Positions 56,833 through 64,000 of a stretch of 64,000 bases of DNA are shown piece after piece (position 1 is the stretch's first letter; each line of letters starts with the position of its first letter). The DNA is from Rhodocollybia butyracea (lineage: Eukaryota > Basidiomycota > Agaricomycetes > Agaricales > Omphalotaceae). The stretch is taken from assembly GCA_015501585.1 (NCBI GenBank), contig JADNRY010000025.1, positions 310,001 through 374,000 on the forward strand. Direction: 5' to 3'. The translations under genes were made by a program, and so were the position numbers. The notes under the pieces were generated by a model. The model saw only the letters and a list, made by a program, of their open reading frames with translations. It did not search any database and was not told where the DNA came from.

Positions 56833-58472
56833 TTAACGCTGATCTGAGTCGTTTAGAGGCTCAAGTCGGATCGATGTAGTCTATCGAATCAGAGTTGAAA
56901 GGAGAAACGATAAGAGAAGAACACACAAAAAAAGACTCACACAGTTAAAGTTCAGTCCTAACAGATTACCAACATTTTCCCTATCTTCCCAGAACGAGAC
57001 TACATCACGAGAAACGGTCTGCACTCTTCCTGCTACTGCCCTCTTTCCAACATGAACCCACACTCCGGGTCGGAGGCTAGTTTTGGGTTTAGAAGGGTGG
57101 CTTTTCTTTCCTGCTCTTGTTGCGTTCGCCGCATGGCCCACGCCTATCTCCGATCTGGCCGACGTTAATCGCTTCTCCGACTTCGGCTTAATCAGTCTTT
57201 CTGTAATCAAGCTCTTCTCACGAGTAACCTTCGCCAATGCTTCCTCGAGAGTAAAACGACGGTGTTTTGTGGCATCGAGGGAGATTTGGAGGGACTGTAG
57301 AGCGTGTTGGTGAACGTTAGTAACTGATGGCAGTACTGGTGGTGCCAACTCAGAAAGTTTAGAATCAGCAAGTTGGAACACAGATTTTCGGAGCCGCCGA
57401 AGACAGGAAGGGTGGTGAGCAGCCGCTACAGCGAGGACTTGCGGTTGGATATGACGATGAATCAAAGGCGGCTTCCCCTGTGACCAATGGGCTGTTGTAC
57501 ATATAACCAGAATCTGAGGAATGGCGTACCGACAATAGAATGTGTTGTTTGCCAGCCGCATTAAATCTCAGACCAGTTGGGCCAACGAAGAAGGTCAAGG
57601 CTTTCCGAGCCAGTTCACTAGACCCGCAGTGTTGACGAAGGAAGTCATCCATTTTTGAATCTCGAAGAGCGATCAAGCGAGCTGTAGACAACGAAGCATA
57701 TTTTGATTGGGATGGTAAGCTTTTGGTCGCGACGAGTTGAGCCTAAAGGAGAAAATTGGCATTCAGAAAACTAAGAAAAACTAAGAAAGACAACCTTACC
57801 CTTACCTTCATATCCAATACTTTCTTCTCATGCTCTAGCAGCATTCGTGCAACTTGAACCCATTCTTGTTGCGAAGCTTGGGCGTCAATTAGAAAAGAGG
57901 TGTAAGAGATAGCTCCAGGGTTTTGAAAACCACGATTCGTGCGAGAGTAGATAACCTGTGTGGACAAAGCTAGAATAAGGCGCAAGAATCTGATCAAGTG
58001 TCAGAACCTGGAAATATGTCGGGAAGCAACACACACTTAACCCCGGCGCATTCTTCCAGTAAAGACTTGCGAACTTGCACATCTTTCCACCAGGAGCTGC
58101 TAGCTGAATTCTCTCTGATGGAACTTTGGCGTGTGTTTTCGAGATATTTCGCGAATGAAGTTCGAAAAGCTATTGTTTCGGACGGCTTGATGCATGGATA
58201 CGTTGCAAGAATCTACGTGCAGATAATCAGAGAAGTTGCTTTGCAAGTATGTCGAGTCTTGATCAAACCTTTTTGGCGTTTTTCCCCTCCAGCTTCTCGA
58301 CTAGCCAATACGAGATATCTTCCATCATCTTTATCCGAGGTCGTAGACTGCGTTTCTGAGCATCAAAGATATGCATATCGAACAGATCATCGTTGATATT
58401 TGGATGCTGAAGAGTCTGGAGATGAATAAGGAGCAGGAGTTCAAGAGGGAGAGGAACAAACTGAGGGTTCAT
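56833..58472 (-). CDS. HAUS augmin-like complex subunit 6 (N-terminal domain) protein
   Basis: Minus-strand exons 58472..58269, 58212..58037, 57989..57806, 57742..57530, 57477..56941, 56880..56833; all phases agree, 453 residues. N-terminal domain: PLPLELLLLIHLQTLQHPNI, FDAQKRSLRPRIKMMEDISY, ILATYPCIKPSETIAFRTSF, then VQVRKSLLEECAGVKFLRLI and LALSTQVIY. The VRKSLLEECxGxKFxxLxxxLSTxV block matches the conserved LRKTMLDECKG-KFEE-FSTAVL core of fungal HAUS6 proteins, part of augmin, which recruits gamma-tubulin to spindle microtubules. The middle (RARMLLEHEKKVLDMK-like, FTLEEALAKVTREKSLITER) is helical, and a basic linker with GVWVHVGKRAVAGRV follows. It is shorter than animal HAUS6. The identification rests on motif memory, not on a search. 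Confidence 0.65.
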
Positions 58473-59716
58473 TATAAAGAGACTCGAGGGTGCACGATCA
58501 CGTGTAAAATCGATTCGGTATTACTAACTATTGACTTTTTCTGTCTTGTCTTTTTCCATCCATATGTACCTTAGATTAAGTCTTTGAGCTCATGAAGATA
58601 TGGAATGATGAGTACACAACGGAAGGCATGTTGCAGGTAGCGAAGAAAGAAGCTAGGGTTGAGTCCCAGTGAAAAGCCGCACCGAGCTGATCTGGAATTT
58701 CCGGCATATCCGAGTAGCTCTGGGTAGCGCTGGCAGGTCTGTGTACAGCTGCCAAATGAGGGCAAATTTTGTTTCAATTCAATCCATGTTACACCCGTGA
58801 GAGATATATTCTGAATAATCGAGTTCGAGTTTGAGCTAGTAGCGCCGTGTGCAACTTTTGAGCTCAAGTATTCGAGTTAGTCTTTCGCTTTGTCTTTGTC
58901 GCTCCAACTCAGAGTCCCAAATTTCCGCCCGGCCCAACATGTGATAAGCTTCGACACTTTAAAAAAAATTCTATCGCTCTTTCTCTCTTCACTGCCATTT
59001 CAACTTCTCCAAGTTAAGGCTCTGTGCAAGCTGGCTCAAATTCTCGAGATTTACTCTTCAACATATCCTCAACCCACTTTAAACTCTTGACTCAAGCATG
59101 GATTCATTGGGCTAGGCTATTCCCAAGGTGAGCTATTTTAACCTTTTCTTGAATAATCTCTTGAACAATTTTTTTTTTTGATTAGCTCTCGCTGGTTCGT
59201 TGATGTCGTATCACGCTGGTACGCCGCATTCTACCACTTTCATCTTTTCCTCTATACGTCAAAAGTGAGCTATCTTTACTTATTCTTTGGAGCTCGGTCT
59301 TTGGATAACCTTCTCTCGCTGTAGCTCGTTAGCCTCTCAGAGTTGTTTCAACAAGTCAATATCCCACTGTGCCAACATGTCATATAACACTTGTAACCAT
59401 GCACTGTAGATGTAGCACTGCCCTTACACATGTTTCTCTGTAGTCAGCTTAATGTATGTATATGTAGTATGTGTCGTATTCGTACGTATTCGTAGTAGTT
59501 GATATCTCAATACATTCACTCAGACCATCCCAGACAATCATAATTTCAGTAATATGTAATAAGTATTATGTGCAGCTAAGCCCAGATGATCCCAGATGAT
59601 CCAGAGAAACTCAATTGTATAGAAAACCAAATTTTCATTTTCAGTGTGATTTTGGTCAGATATACCAGATATACCCAGACCAGCCCAGACCACAACATAG
59701 GAAACGGCCAAATTCT

Positions 59717-59741
59717 GGATTATCCGCAAGACGGATAATCC
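59717..59741. repeat. hairpin, 10-bp arms with 5-nt loop
   Basis: GGATTATCCG, loop CAAGA, CGGATAATCC. No T-run follows, so it is not an obvious terminator. Confidence 0.7.
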
Positions 59742-60022
59742 CAGTTCATCCAGATATTCCAGCACATGTCGGCACATGTCAGCTCAGGCGGCGGGGGTTT
59801 TCACTGGGGTTGAGTTGGTAAGGTTCACAATAATAATATTAACTGGATACTAGAATCGCGTCCAACCGTACGCGTCTGTTCCTTCAAGGGAATCAGTTTT
59901 GAGCTGGGTTGCAACTTCATTCTGAGGGTCCAACTCACCGTCACCGTCATCCTTCCTTTTGTGCGCAGCTCGCTGGTACTCTTGCTTAAGAGTCCAGCCG
60001 TTCGCCCGTGGGGAACCGCTGT

Positions 60023-60081
60023 GTACTACTACTACTACTGCTACTGCTACTACTGCTACCACTACTGCTACCACTGCTACT
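60023..60081 (+). repeat. (ACT/GCT)n trinucleotide microsatellite
   Basis: About 19 TAC/TGC-type triplets with ACT, GCT and ACC variants; open in several frames but not part of a supported gene. Confidence 0.85.
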
Positions 60082-60535
60082 TACCGGTCACTCCCTCAGA
60101 TTGGCCGATTTATCAGGCTGAAAGCTTATGTATTATCAAAGATGTACTATTAAAGATGAAGTTGCACATGCTCAAGGCGCAAGTACATTTTTATAGTGAG
60201 CTCGTATATTTACATAATACTCTGTGGCCTGGAGCACAAACAAACAGATTAAAAATCAGGAAAATAAAGAGAAGGGTAAGAAAATACGACAGGTAACCAC
60301 ACCAATAATCCCATACGAAGTCATGGGCCGGCAAAAAGGAGCCGGAACAGAGCTAATAAGAAAGAAGATTATACAATAAACATATCAACATGAAGGACAC
60401 CGAGCTGCGGTGCATAATTCATAACAGACATGCTAAATAAAACTCCATCGAGAAAGGCAAGATCAAGAACGACAACAAATAAAAAACGAAAACAACAAAC
60501 AAAGCAACGATAATAAAAAAAAAAAGAAAACATAC

Positions 60536-63500
60536 TCATTCGCTTCCGCGACTCGTCGAATCGATGGTCCAAACACGATCCTTTTCACTAGCAGGGTTCG
60601 ACGACGTTGGCCTTTGCAGCGGCATCGAAGCAGCTGTCGTTGATGCAGGTTGGGAGCCAGGCGTTGTCGACGGAGGTCTCGATCCCGGACCCGCTGCACC
60701 AGGCCCACTCCGGAAATCGTCCATACCCCTCTTCAACCCCTGCATCATTCTCTCTGTCCTTTCCAGCATCTCCTCCATTCGCTTCTTCTGCTCGCCAAGT
60801 TCAGCATAGTGTCGCTCGAGATCAGGTAGAGCTGGGATGACAGTGAATCCAGCGGGTACGATCATAGCTGTACCAGAGCCTGGGACGTCAAGTGGCTGGA
60901 ACATCCTCCCAGGTCCATGATGTGCAGAGAGTATCAACGTTCCGGGCGGAGGAGGCTGAGAATTTCCCACCGAAGGTGAATGGGTTCGACTTGGCCCTGG
61001 GGACCCAGCTCGGATGTAGCCTGTTCCGGGAACACCTGGTCCCCCTGGAACGAAGACCATCCCTATTGAGCCTTTTGAAGAATCTCCCGGCGCGATATCC
61101 ATCGAATTGATACCGGGAAGCATCCCTCCGTGCCCGAACGATGAAGGCGCGCCAGGCGGAAGAGAATGAACATATCCCATGGGAGGTATTGACGTAGGTC
61201 GATGCTGAGGCGAGGAGGAACCACCTTCTCCAATCCACTGGTGATGCTCCCCACTATCATCTTTGGTCTTCTTTGCTCGCTTTCTTTTGGGCTGCCCCTC
61301 CTGCGGCTCATGGTCATCGCTCTCCTCTCCTGGAGCAGAGCTTCCACCAACACGACCAACAGATACCAAGGCCTCCGCCGCTGCTTGATCGCTCATTCGC
61401 ATAGGTATTGGTGGGCCGATACCAGAAGCTGCAGGGACGCGTTTTCGTCTTTTGATGACAGTTTTTTTCATGGACGTCGGGCGGTGGGTACCGTGAAGTT
61501 TGAAGTAGAGGCCTGAAACATTTATCAGTTATCATTATCGAGAAATGAAAATAAAAACAAAAAAAAAGATCTGGACAGAGCCATCGCTGAAGAACGAAAA
61601 ATATCTAACTGACTAGCGCAAGCACAATGTGCCAATACTCGTAGAGAAAGAGAAAAACGTAGGGACGTGAGAGATAACAGTGGTCAGATAAACCACAACT
61701 ATGTGAAACTGATTTGGCGGACATAGCGGGGAAAATGAAGGAAAAGATCGCAAATCCACACGAAGAGTCGGATGGAAATGATGAACAAGCAAAACAATGT
61801 TCCCGGGAACAGAACGAAAGCTGTACGCACCACAAGCATTACATATATTATTCCCCACATCATCTCTCCTCCACAATGGCGTCGCACTCGTCCCACAATT
61901 GGCACAGCTCAATGCACCAACAACTCCTCGAATCTTTTTGTGATTGTTTCCACCAGGACCGTCTCCTCCACCGACATTATTTGATCCACCAGCACCAGCG
62001 CTGGGAGAGCCGGATCCATCACCCCCCGTATCCATCGCACCCCCGGCTCCATGATCCCCTCCTATCATAGTGGATTGGCCCGTAGCTGTCGTCGATGTAG
62101 ATGAGGCCATATGTTGAGACGACTGTTGAGGTGGCATTGATAAGTGGGTGGCGCCACCAGTGTAGGGTTGCTGTTTTTGCTGAGAAGTTCCACCAATCCG
62201 TTTCCGATCACTATCGTCTTCTTCAACCCTTGCACACATTGCCAAGGCGTTGACGTTGTTGTTGTACGTTGGGCAGCCTGAACACGTTGTAGTCCCACCT
62301 GTTCCGTTGCAGCGGCCGTCTCCTGGGCAGGTACCAGCAGCTACTACCGTTACAGCAGGTGTAGGATCAGCTGCAATAGTAGCAGGAGAAGCAGCACCTG
62401 CAGGCTCGACTGTGGCTGAGTCCTGCACGGCAACAGGCACCTGTTGTTGATGAGGTGCCGGTGATATAGACCCGTGGGGAGGTGGACGAGTGCTGAAGAA
62501 AGATAACGGAGATGGGTTGCTGTTTGCGGAAGCAGGAAAGATACGCTGAAGATGGGGCTCGGCAGAGGGCGACTCCTTATCAAGCTGTGTTTGAGATGTA
62601 TCTGGACTGACTGACGGTTCTTCGGATACGGTTGTGGGTCGACGTCCCTTTCCAGCCTTTGAGTAAAGACCTAGAAGATATATCAAAAAGGAAATTAACA
62701 TATCAGTATCGATGAATCAGCCCAAGATAACATCGAAAGAAGAAAAGATAGCATCGATCAAGAGATAGAACTAGAAACATATTACCGACTAAGAGCGAGA
62801 ACGAATGATATTATTCCAGGGAGAAGCAAGCAAGGAACGAAAAGTGAGCGTTTGGCGCGTAAGACATACAAGTCAATCAGAATGTATGGCCTGCTCCTTG
62901 CGTTCATATACATCCAGAAAGTGAAGGGAACATCCCTCGACCACACCGCAAACACGCGTTTGACACCTCACGATCGTGATATGATTATGATTTGCACGCG
63001 CGATTCGTCTTGCTCACTGCCCTTCAAACGCGAACGGTAGAGCATACGGTATCACCCGGGAACACGTTCAAAAATCAAAGACAGAAAACATATTAAATGA
63101 TGACAATCGGACCACTCGAAATGAAGAGAGAGCTTGAAAGGACAGCTGATGGTCGATAAAAAAGACCGAACGGCTTGCAATAACCAACAAGTGAACGAAT
63201 AAGTGATATCGATCGACGTCGAAATACTGAATTCGACGCCTTGCTTCGAATTAATGAAGTTCTTTGCATCAGCTGCACTAGGATCGCCTGCAGGAAGAAC
63301 TTCCGACCCCAGATAGGAAAGCGATACCATAGGACAAGAAACCAAAGCGGAGTATATATAAAGTAGAGACAGGAGAGACTGTCAGACTCACCACAAGCAT
63401 TACAGACGAGATTTCCGTCAGTATCTCTCCTCCACAGAGGTGTTTCAAGTGTACCGCAGTTTTCGCAAGCCTGGGGGCCTTTCCGTTCGGACTCTGTTGC

Positions 63501-63778
63501 AATGGAGGAGAGCTAGAGGAGGTTTCTGGGCGAGAGCCCGATTGTACTTCAGTTGCGACCACGTTGGTTACTGTTTGTTGCGCCTGTGTAGTTTTTGGCA
63601 GAGCAGAAGTGGATGATGATGGCTCGGCTTGAGGCTGCTGCTGGGCCAAATGATGACGGATATGATGTTCCAAGCTATGGTTAGCTGGAGCAACGCCAGC
63701 AGCGTATTGTGTATACTTGGCAAGCGTAGTCATAGTAGCTGGGTGTATATTGTTCAAGGCAGAAATGGGCGATTCCAT
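60536..63778 (-). CDS. iron-responsive GATA-type regulator (Urbs1/Cir1/SreA type)
   Basis: Minus-strand exons 63778..63392, 62670..61831, 61512..60536; about 734 residues after a one-base correction. Finger 1: [18 protein letters not shown] with NLVCNACG then [13 protein letters not shown]. Finger 2: [18 protein letters not shown] with NICNACG then [16 protein letters not shown]. Between them is the cysteine-rich box [20 protein letters not shown], the hallmark of fungal iron GATA factors, which repress siderophore and iron-uptake genes when iron is replete. A basic patch (KRKRAKK) and a C-terminal coiled coil ([20 protein letters not shown]) follow. Exon 1 is 387 nt and must leave phase 1 for both finger 1 and the junction to read; a missing A in the AAA before GGCCCCCAGG (about 63478-63484) would explain it. 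Intron 1 is 721 nt, long for this genome. Confidence 0.88.
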
Positions 63779-64000
63779 TGAGAACGACTATATCAGTGGG
63801 TGGAATTACGAATAGCAAAGTCAGATAAATTCTTAGATGAAAAGCCAACGCACGAATTCGTCCAACCAAATATATGGATCTTGAGTTTGAAATATTTCCT
63901 CTTCGTGAAATCAGCTTCAGATAGCTGGTTCAGCTGCGGGGAAAGTTAAACAAGAGGGTCAACAGAGTTAGTTGGTGGACAAGATCCAAACGAGCGGGGA
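63779..64000 (-). promoter_or_regulatory. 5' flank of the GATA factor gene
   Basis: Upstream region or an unrecognised 5' exon; a small minus ORF (63869-63681) overlaps the start. No GATA sites arranged convincingly were identified. Confidence 0.3.

Larger units (their letters stand above)
58473..60535. other. intergenic, repeats but no supported gene
   Basis: ORFs are short and overlapping. It contains a 10-bp hairpin at 59717-59741 and a trinucleotide repeat at 60023-60081. AGATGATCC is duplicated in tandem near 59585. Confidence 0.35.

Noticed and set aside
59961..60296. Plus-strand ORF with YYYYCYCYYCYHYC runs
   Set aside because: Product of the ACT/GCT trinucleotide repeat read in one frame; no splice or domain support.
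61714..62070. Plus-strand ORFs over the GATA factor region
   Set aside because: Antisense shadows of the finger-2 exon and its following intron.
1..64000. CRISPR arrays, operons and bacterial-type systems
   Set aside because: The intron-rich gene structure is clearly eukaryotic; no regularly spaced direct repeats of CRISPR type were seen.

Overview
The window is nuclear DNA of a filamentous basidiomycete, most likely an Agaricomycete. Genes are broken by many 45-70 nt GT-AG introns, exons can be as short as 6-20 nt, and the recognisable proteins are fungal: Opi1, ESCRT-0 Hse1, an exportin Crm1, an Mms2-type UEV, a two-finger iron GATA factor, an augmin HAUS6-like protein and ATP synthase subunit k. 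All exon coordinates were derived by hand from splice signals and reading phase; no alignment or RNA evidence was available.

Region 1 (1-13.4 kb) is a young segmentally duplicated array. A minus-strand unknown gene (called P here) occurs four times (1-756, 3014-3868, 7910-8240, 12713-13434), mostly decayed. A plus-strand secreted-protein gene (called S) occurs twice: a two-module form at 4300-6704 and a one-module form at 8510-9717. Minus-strand fragments (called Y) related to the gene at 1249-2401 (called X) follow each S copy. A small conserved ATP19 gene sits between array pieces at 11205-11528.

Region 2 (13.4-28.5 kb) holds a small secreted protein, a peroxisomal (C-terminal SKL) acyl-CoA ligase, and the minus-strand pair opi1 and hse1. 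Region 3 (28.5-35.2 kb) is gene-poor: a truncated RecQ-like helicase start, a 2.4 kb fold-back element with TA-flanked inverted repeats, then more than 3 kb without a recognisable gene.

Region 4 (35.3-64 kb) carries crm1, a C2H2/AT-hook factor, a fasciclin-like secreted protein, a decayed cytochrome P450, mms2, a nucleotidyltransferase-like protein, a mitochondrial-carrier-like membrane protein, an APH-family phosphotransferase, a HAUS6-like gene and an iron-responsive GATA factor (Urbs1/Cir1/SreA type).

The housekeeping genes form no operon-like pathway. The two features that look least described are the duplicated secreted S family with its conserved 15-nt micro-exon, and the fold-back element. 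Several otherwise intact genes (opi1, the GATA factor, the carrier-like gene) need a one-base correction to read through, which may be assembly error or real mutation.
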